A DNA stretch of 64,000 nucleotides from Amphiura filiformis (GCF_039555335.1 NC_092637.1:2376001-2440000), one strand, 5' to 3'. Shown: positions 54,598 to 64,000, numbered from the stretch's first letter. Program-made: numbers and translations. Notes: generated from the letters alone by a model not told the origin.

Positions 54598-54603
54598 TTA
54601 TTT
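54598..54603 (-). promoter_or_regulatory. Poly(A) signal overlapping the stop codon
   Basis: On the minus strand AATAAA overlaps the last bases of the TAA stop of the MS4A-like gene. If it is used, the 3' UTR would be only some 10-35 nt, ending at the edge of a MITE. Confidence 0.4.
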
Positions 54604-54832
54604 ACATACCTGGTGGAGCACATTCATTGTAATGGTAGGGTGGAATTGCATAAGTCGCCGGTAAAAATAACGGTGAGTGTGTGGGTTGTCCTGTAGGCTC
54701 GACCATCTGTCCTGTAAATCGCCGGTGATTTGGTGGTTCCATTCTGGATGACTGCAAAGGATTTATGATGGCGTAGCCTGGCGGGATGACCATAGTTACA
54801 TAATCATCAGGTGAGCGAGTATAATAATATAC
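54602..54832 (-). CDS. MS4A-like exon 6: Pro/Tyr-rich cytoplasmic tail
   Basis: The tail begins VYYYTRSPDDY and is rich in Pro and Tyr (Y-A-I-P-P-Y). The reading frame stops at TAA (54604-54602). The stop lies inside a good donor-like context (CAG|GTATGT, with the TAA directly after), so either this is the terminal exon or the tail continues in an unrecognised exon further down. Confidence 0.72.
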   Translation of the reverse strand, partial: VYYYTRSPDDYVTMVIPPGYAIINPLQSSRMEPPNHRRFTGQMVEPTGQPTHSPLFLPATYAIPPYHYNECAPPGM

Positions 54833-57800
54833 CTATTGGAAGATAAAATAAAGAAAATACAAACGATACAGATTATCAAAAATCAAAACGAACACGGTGG
54901 TGTGTTTGTATTCATTTGTAATGACGTTGCTAGGAGTAACTCAAAATATGCAAATTAAGTCATTTGACCTTGGTTATACATCAGCATACGGTGCTCTAAT
55001 GGTAAAATTTACTTATTAAGAAATTACATTTCACATTCGAATTGCAACAGCCAATATAATTATGGATCCACAGAATTGACTGTCGTTGGTACTTATCTTG
55101 TCTTTGGACAAGGCTTTATGATATTGACCTATATGTATCCGTTTGAAATTTAAGCATGCCAGAAACATATCTACCACAACAAAGGATATGGCGCATGTAT
55201 TAGATAAATGTACATACATTGGCGGACCTTCTAGGTTTCCTGATCTAGCCAAACTAGAATGAGTGTAATATTATCCAATACGCGTGTTCAATATTAATGT
55301 GGCCCTCTCATACTAAATATAAACTCCTCAACAAAAATTTGAAATGTTTTCAAGCATCTATATCTCAGATTATTTGTGACATGTTTATATTGTGTTGCAT
55401 ATCAATGAACAGCTACTCTACTCCTCTTTACAATGACACCACAGTTGAAACATTCGCTCTTATCACGGCTGAGTACACGTCTTGTGAATGTAGTGGTGTC
55501 TGAAACAGAATGTGCCAAATTGATCATTATTCTGTGTTCAAACAACACTAGTCACTAACCTCAATAGCGGAAAATCATAGTGGAAAAACATACGAAGCCA
55601 AGCACCTCCTCATTCATGCTGCTCACTAGCCTGATCACAAATTTCTCTGGGATGACATTCCATTCTTCAACCAGGATTCGTCGCATGGCACTCAGTATGG
55701 TTGTATTGGCTTCTCTGGCGAGCGTTGTCATCATGGAGGATTGCATTAGGTACCAGATTGTGAAGATATGGGATTGTAGCTTGGATCATAAACTGTTTCT
55801 ATATAATTCTTCTCGTGACCTCACTACATTCACAAGACATGTAATCAGCCGTAAGGTGATTGTTTCAAATGTGGAGTCATTGTAAGGCGGTACTCACCAC
55901 ACTGTCGTCCTCCCCGCGAGGGCCAAAATAGCCAGAGCGGCAGTTTGCAAACGCAGCCAAGGCTACAAACACTTCTAAACCTCCAACGACGGCTGCAAGA
56001 CTATGAACAACTCTTAAGTCTTCCTGGAAAGAAAGTCATAACAGCAGTAAACAGATTCAAGCGACATTGAAATGTTATCCATGCATAAATTCTGCAATTT
56101 CCCCCGATTTCCCCAAATCTACCTAATATATGCCATGATAATCTCCATTAAGCTTAATGGGATGTGGGTCAATTTGAAATGTATATACCAGGAAATTGAC
56201 ATGATCCCGTTTCCAGATCCAGTTTTGTATCCCATAATTCAGTTCCTTGCGGGGGATGAGTCTGTAAAAATACAAGTCATATTTAGGTTCAACATCTTTT
56301 TGGTCCTAGAGCGCTATCAGTGCCCGAAGAGGTATCGATCGCACCGTGAACATTGTTTTTTATTTAAATGAAAAACAATAACACTATGCAAATGTTGATA
56401 GAATGTATTACATCTCCAGGGAATGATGTTAAGATTCATCGGTACCTAACCGGGCACCGATAGTTCTATAGGACCAAATTGGATGAGGTGCCTTACCGGA
56501 CAGCCAGTGCAATTCTCATGAAGTAAGGATGCCCTCGTGTCAAATATCAGCTGTCCAAAGGCGCATATTAATGATAATATGGACAAGGCCATGTACAATT
56601 TAACCTGAAATTAATACAAAATATTGAGAAAGAAAACAATTCATGTAATTTAAAGCACTTATAAGCACAGCAAAAACGTTGAACAAATGTTGATGCACAC
56701 TACTACGATTTTTTGTATGTGTTTGAATAAAGGGACATACTCACCAGAAACCGCTTTTGATTTTTTGAGACGATGCCAATAATACCGGTGACTAAGAAGA
56801 ACTAGATCAAAACAGAAGAATGAAAAACATAAGTTATCAACAACAACAACAGAAACAGCAACAACAATTACTATTCGCCGTAGAAGTGATGATGAAACAG
56901 GGTTAACTGCCATAGCAATAGGTTAAAAAATTATTGCACTGCACTAGAACGTTGCGTGATACCTCTGCATTGAACATTAGATGTCAAAGAACAGTGATAA
57001 AGAAATGGATCGTAATGACCACTCATTGACCAACCGCAAGATTAGTATAATTGAAAAGAGTGGTATTGTATTCATTCTATGATTGCAGACATACACAGGT
57101 GGTGAGTGCAACGTGCTTGTAGTGAAGAGCGATATGTTCAAAATGTTCAAAAGTTGTTTTAACCTATTGCTATGGTAGTTAATCCTGTTAAAACATCAAT
57201 TCTACGGCGAATATACTACCATTTGTTAGTATTACTAAACATAGTTCTCAAAGTATATATTTATGTTATCAATCAATATTTACTAATCCAAATCGTTTGG
57301 TTGCGATAGTGTATCCCAGATAAAGTCAACGTTTCACTCTTCCTTCCGCATACGGCTCCCGATACGGCAACGACGTTTGATCAAGGGAATCCTAATCCTT
57401 TAAGCCTGGTTCAATTCCCGGTGATGGCAGGTTTTTTTTATTATTATTATTATTTCGTTTGTTTATTTGTTTGTTTGTTTGTAGTTTGTGATTTTTGGTT
57501 TTTTCTTCCATATTTGACCCAAAATGTTCTCATTGTTATGTGAAAGTCCACATATTGCACTACTAAATATTCTTTGTGTTATTTGTTACTTTTAGCGTTA
57601 CTGCGTCGATGCGAATAAGAGCCAAAAACGCACCTCAGAATAATTATTGCTTGCCGTCTGTTTTGCTTACGATATGTGTTACTGGCTGTTGCTGCATTTA
57701 ACGGGAAATGTTCTAAAACACCTTTGTCATCCCATCTATACAAGTCATCCATCATCATAAATCAATTCTAGTACTACTTACAGTTACAGAAATCCCCCCG

Positions 57801-58299
57801 CAGATGCTCCAAATTGGACGAGAGAGGCTAGCGCCAGCGCCAACTTGAAGAGCTTTAATACCCAATACAAATAAGGCAGACCCACAACATATCTGACAAT
57901 AAATACGAACACAAAATGAGAAATATACGTCATGTTAAGCTTTTATCACACTCCCTGGAGTAAACTATTAACCAATCCAACCTTTCGTAGCCCTTTAAAT
58001 TCGAGTGACCGTTTGTTTACATGACCGGAAGTGATACCCCCAAAATTTACCAAAATCTTGTTTTCTCGGTTGTTGGAATGTTATAGAGCAAAGAGGCCAA
58101 AACAGTAAAACACCAGTAGGAGGGCCCCTCACAGTGACAAGGGTTAATTTTTTGTTAAAAATTTTAATATAACGTATTATTTCATGCATACCTGAAAAGA
58201 TCCGGTTGCTATAGCAACGCATTTATTATATTTCGGGCACCGACGCCTGCTTGCAGTAGATGGTGTCATCCAATGATCATGCTGCCGGTCAGTAGACAT
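54602..58299 (-). CDS. CD20/MS4A-like four-transmembrane protein (whole spliced gene)
   Basis: Six exons on the minus strand: 58299-58192, 57892-57782, 56801-56745, 56604-56497, 56023-55898, 54832-54602. All five introns are phase 0 and GT-AG; the sum is 246 codons plus stop. Topology: a basic cytoplasmic N-terminus (36 residues), TM1 from exon 2, TM2 across exons 2-3 (P-I-W-S-I-C-G-G then a hydrophobic run, like the P-W-G segment of CD20), TM3 in exon 4, an extracellular loop with an NCT sequon and two cysteines, TM4 in exon 5, and a Pro/Tyr-rich cytoplasmic tail. This matches MS4A/CD20-like proteins, which oligomerise at the plasma membrane and modulate signalling or Ca2+ flux. Sarcospan and TMEM relatives share the layout, so the subfamily is open. 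Confidence 0.82.
55561..55775 (-). pseudogene. Tc1-like transposase C-terminal relic
   Basis: On the minus strand 55732-55718 reads DDNAR (the catalytic D-N-A-R-P-H region of Tc1/IS630-type transposases). In another frame 55680-55620 reads EEWNVIPEKFVIRLVSSM, the conserved C-terminal block. Only about 47 bp separates the two, so the catalytic middle with the last acidic residue is deleted. It lies in the last intron of the MS4A-like gene. Confidence 0.7.
55898..56023 (-). CDS. MS4A-like exon 5: TM4
   Basis: A 42-codon exon containing TM4 (SLAAVVGGLEVFVALAAFAN), then CRSGYFGPRG and acidic residues. Acceptor CTTTCCAG, donor GTGAGT. Confidence 0.82.
56298..56478. repeat. Hairpin MITE in intron 4 of the MS4A-like gene
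   Basis: Left tttggtcctagagcgctatc mirrors right gatagttctataggaccaaa; inner agtgcccg / cgggcacc and ggtatcgat / atcggtacc pairs. Confidence 0.75.
56497..56604 (-). CDS. MS4A-like exon 4: TM3 and start of outer loop
   Basis: A 36-codon exon with TM3 (MALSILSLICAFGQLIFD), then an outer loop with an NCTGC motif (an N-glycosylation sequon flanked by cysteines). A 181-bp hairpin MITE lies about 20 nt beyond its donor. Confidence 0.82.
56745..56801 (-). CDS. MS4A-like exon 3: TM2
   Basis: A 19-codon exon completing TM2 (FFLVTGIIGIVS) and ending in a basic turn (KNQKR). A short TM2 exon in phase 0 is what MS4A-type genes show. Confidence 0.8.
56872..57213. repeat. Complete fold-back MITE in intron 2 of the MS4A-like gene
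   Basis: Left attcgccgtagaagtgatga mirrors right aattctacggcgaat; inner ttaactgccatagcaatagg / mirror. The left half is shared with 17690-17841. Confidence 0.78.
57300..57720 (+). mobile_element. tRNA-derived SINE-like element, copy 2
   Basis: B-box-like GGTTCAATTCCC near 57410, then a T-rich TTATTA/TTTG tract, then body words shared with 26500-26640. It is in intron 1 of the MS4A-like gene, antisense to it. Confidence 0.55.
57782..57892 (-). CDS. MS4A-like exon 2: TM1 and start of TM2
   Basis: A 37-codon exon with a small-residue-rich hydrophobic helix (ICCGSALFVLGIKALQVGAG) followed by RPIWSICGG, the conserved turn into TM2. Acceptor ATTGTCAG, donor GTAAGT. Confidence 0.82.
58192..58299 (-). 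CDS. MS4A-like exon 1: cytoplasmic N-terminus
   Basis: Starts at ATG (58299), reads a hydrophilic tail containing RRRCPKYNK and ends CAG|GTATGC. An in-frame ATG 20 codons upstream exists, but a TAG|GTAATA acceptor-like site lies between the two, so the nearer ATG is preferred. Confidence 0.75.
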
Positions 58300-60414
58300 A
58301 GTTTTATTACCTATATTACAAGTCAAATTAAAAAATATAGCGTCAAGTGTGAGTAACACGTGATGTCAATGAAACTGCATTTATCCGTTATGCACCCCTC
58401 TAATTTGAAGGAAATCATACATTGAGGCTTTAAATGCGAATTTGTTACACATTTGTATGGGGTTCCTTTTATGAGCATTTGAGTGCCTAATAAAATAGCC
58501 TAAAATGATGCTAAAGCGCCTTTTCCCGCCTTCTCTAATATTCATCTCCATAGACGTTACATTTGAAATGAAAAGCTCCATAAAATGAACCACATTCAAG
58601 TTTGTAATCAAATTCGCACAACATGCCAATTGAGTAAGTACATAATGCAATGTCTACTTATTTTTCTTGTCATTTTGCAAACAGGTTGGTGCAACAACAG
58701 GATACACCCCCTGAGTCCATGTTCGCTCTAAAAAGTAAACAATGATGCTATTATGAGCCATGTATTTTGCGATTGGTTATATCCATTCTTGTAATGAGCG
58801 AGGTGGTACATAAGACTACACTATTTGGGGCTATTTTTGGCATGAAAGTGATATTACATACCTGAATCCCTATGAGCCTGTGTTTTATATTAAGATTTCA
58901 AAGTAAAAGTTATTTAATGAAAATGTGATTTTTTGGTTGTTTAGATATGTTGGTTAAAACGAATACAGATTTATTACGTCGGAAACGGTTACAAACTGAA
59001 GCCACAAATTTAGTCAGTATCATATTGCTTAGCTTAGAATATTCTATACAAATGTTTTAAGATGCGGTTACTAGTAAAAAACTAAATATTGAATTGTGTT
59101 CCTATTTCAGAAAAAGTTAAGACAACATTTCTCCAACAAAAATTCTGGGCACGTAGAACAGGGGATTTTGTTCGTCGCCTTATCATCAAATATGCCTTTA
59201 CATTCATATGTGTAGCAAAATCGGGTGCTGTTACGATTATTTCCCTGTTAAGTGTTGTATATTCAAACACAATAATTTACAAACACATTTTGATGGGCAT
59301 ATTCGACTCTTTTCTTTGTCCAACAAATAAGATAATGATGGCCCAGTGTTTGCATTAAACGAAATTTTGGCCCACTGTTTGTATCAAAAGTAATTTTGAC
59401 CAACTTGTGCATGAACTGAATGCTTCGAAGACTTCGCGGTAAAGGAATTTTCGTGCAATCATTTCTTTGGGATTTAGCCATTTCCCACTATTAGGAGCGT
59501 TTGCCCGATACGCTACTGCTTCAATACAACCGATGCCATTATATTCTATCAGTAATAGTATGAGCATTTTGATTTTCCATATCCTCGAGTTCCTGTACGT
59601 TTCTCCATGTAATTACTACATTATGCGCAGACGATTGTGATCACTCTGTGAAAATGCATCACACAGCATAGTGTTATGCAATATATCGGGATAGTAGTTC
59701 TCACTGCTTCCCTTCTCATGACCGTGCTGTATTTTTACAATAACCAGAACATGATAATTTCTCTAGATCAAAAATATCAATCGTACATACCCCAGCATTA
59801 GATCACGTGGTATTGATTACGTGAATGTTTCACATGGTGAGTTAGATTGTCGTGTATACCCACGTACTAATATCTTTCCGTCATGTTGCCGCCATTTTAG
59901 TTGTGTACAAAATTTAAATCCGGGCTACTTTATGTCAGAGTGATGATATCGTTACATATTCATTATTTATAATATACATGAAATTGCGTTCTTCTTTCGT
60001 GTAAAAGAGTGCACAATCCTATGACGGAGAGCATGTATACATAAAATGGGCGAAACAGACTGTAGTGAATCAACATGGAATCATTTGTTTCTTTTAATTT
60101 TATGCATTATTTACATTACATATTTACCAATGAACTCGGCGGGAAAATGTGTCGTCTGCATGATGCTGTGCAGCTAACCATGCTAACGAAATTGGTGTTA
60201 TTGGTTAAGGTTAGCAACTATTTTAAACTGTTGCGATTTGGTAGTTCACAGCATCTTGTGAATAGAATGGCAAACATTGCATGGATCATTTCATAGCGAC
60301 TAGCGAGTGTGTAGAAGAATTCAAATATCACAGATATACTTTTGTAGTTCGTGGTTCTTGAGTTATGTAGTAAAGAGGGCTGCTACAATAACACTTTTGC
60401 AAAAAGTACATAAC
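58300..60414. other. Upstream region of the MS4A-like gene and intergenic DNA
   Basis: No second exon or promoter element could be supported. A direct repeat of about 28 bp occurs at 59338-59393 (ggcccagtgtttgcatt / ggcccactgtttgtatc). Short frames here lack recognised domains. Confidence 0.4.
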
Positions 60415-60545
60415 TCAATAACAACAATAAATCAAGCAAGTTTTCAAGTATATGATTTGTAGAATGAACGCATCAAAGTGTTATTTTTCAATAATAATAT
60501 ATTGATTTAGATCAATAATACATAATCTACCCTTAAGATATTCAT
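60415..60545. repeat. Related copy of the 46433 element (partial)
   Basis: Shares aactcaataacaacaataa, caagcaagttttcaagtata, tttgtaga and a later gatcaataa-aca block in the same order. Terminal repeats are not evident. Confidence 0.5.
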
Positions 60546-60828
60546 ATATAACATGTATAATGTGGTTGGTTGTTCAAGTAACACTAAAGAGCATAAAATT
60601 TAAAGTACATGTACTTAAGTCACATTTTGCAGATATAATATTATCCACAGTTCTTTCTTTTAAAATAACTATTCGTCACAAGATTATCAAGTTCAATATT
60701 ATAAACATAGTTTCATATTCTTGGCCAGCTCTTGCTCTGTCCGTTGAAAGTAATAATGATATACATGCAAAATCGGAGAAAAGAACATATTGGTAAATTG
60801 CGCTTTACAAATCCACATGATTACTCGC

Positions 60829-61647
60829 GTTTTTAGACGTTTCATCTTCCTACGGAAGACTTCATCAGTAATGTGATGAACCAGCAACACTCCTACTCTC
60901 ATCTCCAGAGTGCACAGTTCTTTGCAGTAGCTGGTCATATACATGATTGAGTGAGTATGTCCCTTCATCGCGGTTGATAACGTTGCCCCCCCCCCCCGTT
61001 TCCTGATCCACATGGCTTCTCTGATCCATCTAGTTTGCTTGCAAGAGTCTTTCTCAATTACTTTGACTCCATCCCATTTTCTTGTGACACATGGTCTGTG
61101 ATGGCGGATTTATTAATTTCGTCGACTGACTCCTTGCGTACTGCACGAGTGAATTTCCTCCCCGATTCCTTTAGATGTTCCTTGAGTCTTATCCCGAAAG
61201 GTCTGCCGGTTTCTCCAATGTACGATTTCTTGCAGTTTTTACATGGTATCTCATAATTATACACAATCGCAAGTTTTGGTGGCTTCAATTTTGTCTTTGG
61301 GGTGCACGAGGTTCTGTTTTAGCGCATTGTGTGGTCTCATCGCTGTCTGGATGCTGTGCTTCTTAAACACTCGCTGCAGTCTCTCAGACACACCCTGGAC
61401 ATACGGTATAACAACCATGCCCTTACTCTTTTCTGCGTTCTTGTCCTTTGTATTCTTTTTCGCTTTGGTCTTATCGCTTATCTGATGTTTTACTTTTTCA
61501 ATAGTCCAGTTCGGACATACTCACCCAATCATGTATATGACCAGCTACTGCAAAGAATTGTGCACTCTGGAGATGAGAGTAGGAGTGTTGCTGGTTCATC
61601 ACATTACTGATGAAGTCTTCCGTAGGAGGATGAAACGTCTAAAAACG
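60829..61647. repeat. Inverted repeats flanking the Penelope-like fragment
   Basis: About 135 bp at 60829-60963 recur as the reverse complement at 61512-61647, with only a handful of mismatches by eye. Penelope-like elements carry pseudo-LTRs that can be direct or inverted, so these are probably the pseudo-LTR or hairpin arms of this copy. The near identity indicates recent origin. Confidence 0.8.
61022..61500 (-). pseudogene. Penelope-like retroelement, GIY-YIG endonuclease fragment
   Basis: The minus-strand frame 61288-61058 reads YEIPCKNCKKSYIGETGR followed by R-L-K-E-H-L and A-I-T-D-H-V: the C-x2-C plus GIY-YIG endonuclease module that ends Penelope-like element proteins. Upstream, in a frame shifted by one base, 61425-61290 reads GMVVIPYVQGVSERLQRVFK and RPHNALKQNLVHPKD, the linker between reverse transcriptase and endonuclease. 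The reverse-transcriptase core is missing, so this is a dead 5'-truncated copy. It is enclosed by inverted repeats at 60829-60963 and 61512-61647. Confidence 0.85.
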
Positions 61648-61690
61648 TTTCTCAGGTCCCACAAAAAATACTGTGGAAACCGCTAATAGG
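61648..61690. repeat. Fragment of the TTAAGGG-type MITE
   Basis: The short stretch 'ctcaggtcccacaaaaaatactg' region matches the inner end of the 5342 and 12888 elements; the rest is missing. It directly abuts the Penelope inverted repeat. Confidence 0.45.
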
Positions 61691-61825
61691 TAGGTAAGTA
61701 ACAACATTTGTATTATGCTGTGGGACGCGCCATATTTATTATATCTGGATTACGTATATTATACGGATCCTAACGCGGCTGGTCAAGCTGTATATCCTTA
61801 TATATACGTCTAGCCCTTTTCTATT

Positions 61826-61985
61826 CACAGATTATCCATTGTATTCCTTTTGTTTGAGGTTCGTTGCCTCGACCATTACCTAGAGTAATGGAGGTAGCTA
61901 ACTGCCCAGAGACCGTTATCAACACAATAGCTCAAGATAACGCTCTCGGGCAGCGAGCTAAACAAAAGGAATACCATGGACATTC
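61826..61985. repeat. Hairpin of 0.16 kb
   Basis: Arms ccattgtattccttttgttt and mirror (caaaaggaataccatgg), with inner agctaactgcccagagaccg / mirror. Probably a short MITE. Confidence 0.72.
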
Positions 61986-62870
61986 TAGAAACACTATGGA
62001 AAGTTGGTTACAGCTCGATTTAAATGCAAATGTTACATGGCAAGAGAAAATTATAGAGGGCTCCTGCAGTCCGTATAACAGTAATTCATATAACACCACT
62101 GGTGCTCAGTTAGATTTATGCAAATTAAATTTTAATTAGCATAACGAAGTAAATATTCATAAATAAAAAGTAGCCGTTTCGTTGAATGTAAACTCAGTAC
62201 ATGTATATAAACTTGCCATTGGTTTTTAGAAGGGAATCTGCCTTTATCCTTGCCCAACCCAAAAACGCTCAACGGTCCATGCAAATTAGCTGCTAGGCAA
62301 GAACCCCCGGGATACTACCCGACCAGGGGAGCTCCGCAAACTAACCTGCGGTACTCATTACAAGTCAAGAGGCTGGGGGTGCAAAGCCTTACTGTAACCT
62401 ACCCATAATGGGGAGCACCATTGGACACAACGTTACTAGGTCTTTCAAATATCTGCTTATACTCACATTTTTCTAAGATATAAATTTCATGGTGTTGAAA
62501 CAGATTGTAGTCCAAAGTTGACAACTGTATATAATTTGCATTATTCATTAATCATTTGAATAACAATGGTCACGGGGTCACTCCAGCGGATTAAAGCAAG
62601 TGAATAACCTACCAAACCACTTAAAATACAATTGTCAATTGAGATCAATTCTGTATTGATTTGATTAAATCACTTGCATTTGTCATTAAATAGACTCGCA
62701 CGCAGGACACATAGGAAGAATATTACACTATCTCGAGGAGTTTTTATTTTGGGGAAAAACCCACAACTTTTACAAAATAATACATCAGTTTTTTCCATTT
62801 TGTTTTTTGGAAAATGAATACACTTTTACAACAAATTCGTTTATTTTTCTCGCCGTATATGTAAGATAAA
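61986..62870. other. Non-coding stretch
   Basis: A GC-richer patch at 62230-62420 (cccgggatactacccgacc) has no tRNA, rRNA or coding pattern that I can name. Confidence 0.35.
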
Positions 62871-62879
62871 CGGTTCAAA

Positions 62880-62925
62880 ACAGACCATCACCATAGATAA
62901 TCGATTATCTATGGTAATGATCTGT
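62880..62925. repeat. 46-bp near-perfect hairpin
   Basis: Centre cgattatctatgg with mirrored arm ccatagataatcg, flanked by agacc/ctgatct-type pairs. Confidence 0.7.
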
Positions 62926-62995
62926 TTCTCACCCTTTATCTACTACATCACAAGGGGTATATCGTCTCTCATTGTCACAAAATAGTCCCCACTAT

Positions 62996-63232
62996 CAATG
63001 GCGTACGGGTTGTGGCGCCCAGGGCTAAGGATAATGGCGCCCTCTATTCTTGAAACAATTGCTCAGAACGTGCGAAAAATTGCACAAATAGGGCCTACCA
63101 CTAATTAATTTTGGTTATCATTAAGTTGAATATCAGTCTTAAATTGAATTGTTAAATTCAGCGCCCCAGGGTGACGTCCAGGGCATGTGCTCTTGCCCCT
63201 CCCCCCACCCACCAACCGTCGCTACGCCACTG
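62996..63232. mobile_element. Second hAT-type MITE with 8-bp target duplication
   Basis: Starts CAATGGCGTACGG and ends GTCGCTACGCCACTG, degenerate versions of the 29152 termini. Perfect 8-bp repeats CCCACTAT at 62988-62995 and 63233-63240. The interior (237 bp) differs from the other copy. Confidence 0.78.
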
Positions 63233-63301
63233 CCCACTATTACAGTAAAGATACGACGATCTCAAAATGAAAATGTGAATCAAACTACTCGATGATTTCC
63301 G

Positions 63302-63502
63302 TTAGACCACTGCAGCACAACTCTGTACCTCCACTATCTTTTCCACGGGTGTGGTGGACACCTTAGAGTCTTTCAAGATAACAAACACCTTAGCTGTTTG
63401 CTTTCGTTTTACTAATTTGCATGAACATTGCCCAGTCGTAGCAGAATTGCAAATACTTGAAGTGCAATTTTCGTTGAAAGCCCATTGCACGCGATTGTTG
63501 AC
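63302..63502 (-). CDS. Putative terminal exon of an unrecognised cysteine-containing protein
   Basis: An open frame of 66 codons follows a good acceptor (ATTTTTCAG at 63503 and beyond, minus strand) and ends at a stop. It reads NENCTSSICNSATTGQCSC, a basic KLVKRKQ stretch, alternating hydrophobic strands and a final VEVQSCAAVV. Five cysteines and beta-like strands suggest a secreted or extracellular C-terminus. I do not recognise the family. Upstream exons would lie beyond 64000 or in the LINE-containing stretch; none was found. Confidence 0.35.
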   Translation of the reverse strand, partial: VNNRVQWAFNENCTSSICNSATTGQCSCKLVKRKQTAKVFVILKDSKVSTTPVEKIVEVQSCAAVV

Positions 63503-63764
63503 CTGAAAAATTAATTCAAATACGAAAATAATAAGAAATAAATAAGAAAGAATGCAAATTCATACGTAATGAAATGTTGTGTGTGGATATTATAGCATCA
63601 AGACAGTTCAGTAGAACATTTCCTGCAGATCAAGACCCAGGTTGCGATGTTCCATACGCCCCACCCCTTGCACTCGGTCATTTGTCCGTTCATATGCACG
63701 TTCATACCGTATTATTTTTCTACGACATGGCATAGCTGGGCATTAACAGCAGAGACAAAAAAAA
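63503..63764. other. Presumed intron or intergenic DNA
   Basis: Nothing recognised between the putative exon at 63302-63502 and the LINE tail. Confidence 0.4.
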
Positions 63765-64000
63765 TCATTTAGAAGCTGCTGACGAGGAAGCACCCAGAAA
63801 GCGAGTAACCTCCCTGTTGAAGCTGGCCCTCGATCTAATGGCTGGAATGTGGGCAGGTAGAGAATTCCATAATTGGGCTGTAGATGGTAGAAATGATCTT
63901 TCATGGCTGACAATGTTTGATCTTGGGACTTCCACTGCTAGGTCATGGGATCTCACAGATCGTCGCAACCTGGGGTCATGGACACGGATGTCTGGCATCA
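63765..64000 (-). pseudogene. 3' end of a non-LTR retrotransposon reverse transcriptase (runs off window)
   Basis: The minus-strand frame reads RRSVRSHDLAVEVPRS and RSFLPSTAQLWNSLPAHI, then S-F-x-R-E-V. This is the characteristic C-terminal tail of LINE endonuclease/reverse-transcriptase polyproteins (the R-S-F-x-P-R-x-x-x-x-W-N-S-L-P motif). The frame is open to the window edge, so the element may be larger and fairly young. Confidence 0.75.

Noticed and set aside
62230..62420. Possible structured RNA in a GC-richer patch
   Set aside because: No tRNA, 5S or snRNA boxes recognised and no clear stem layout.

Overview
This window looks like nuclear DNA of an AT-rich marine invertebrate, most likely a non-vertebrate deuterostome, although the species cannot be named from the sequence alone. 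The basis is: GT-AG spliced genes with long introns, extracellular SEA, EGF and Frizzled modules on phase-1 exons, Penelope-like, non-LTR, Tc1/mariner and hAT relics, tRNA-derived SINEs, and a very high density of fold-back (palindromic) MITEs. There is nothing prokaryotic in it: no operons, ribosome binding sites or CRISPR arrays.

The centrepiece is one plus-strand gene, coding exons 11900-39641. Sixteen exons can be joined in one reading frame to give a protein of about 742 residues: a type II membrane protein with a short cytoplasmic tail, one transmembrane helix, a SEA domain with an intact Gly-Ser-Leu-Leu-Val self-cleavage motif, three EGF repeats, a 10-cysteine Frizzled (CRD) domain, two more EGF repeats and a second terminal Frizzled domain. 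All introns downstream of the SEA domain are phase 1. Between the first Frizzled domain and EGF4 lie two alternative microexons (32734-32757 and 33535-33567). Each keeps the frame when used alone, but using both creates a stop codon at their junction.

A second gene lies on the minus strand, 58299 down to 54602: six phase-0 exons giving a 246-residue CD20/MS4A-like four-transmembrane protein. A third gene may end in an exon at 63502-63302 (minus), where a cysteine-containing C-terminus of unknown family can be read.

Region by region: 1-11.8 kb is non-coding and holds fold-back elements, a tandem duplication and a (TAA)n tract. 11.9-39.6 kb is the SEA/EGF/Frizzled gene. Its 9.8-kb fifth intron contains a striking array (17.84-26.25 kb) of three tandem copies of a long inverted-repeat unit carrying eight tRNA-like Pol III promoter motifs in both orientations. 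Other introns hold a palindromic mariner MITE with TA target duplication, a hAT MITE with a perfect 8-bp duplication, a 1.25-kb dead mariner and a 0.2-kb GAAA microsatellite. 39.7-54.6 kb is intergenic with LINE relics and many fold-back elements, including one MITE nested inside another. 54.6-58.3 kb is the MS4A-like gene with a Tc1 relic and two MITEs in its introns. 58.3-64 kb holds a Penelope-like GIY-YIG fragment framed by inverted repeats, a second hAT MITE with an 8-bp duplication, and the 3' end of a LINE running off the window.

Limits: splice sites were chosen by eye from consensus and phase agreement. Family names come from motif recognition, not database searches. No 5' UTR exon or promoter could be placed with confidence for either gene.
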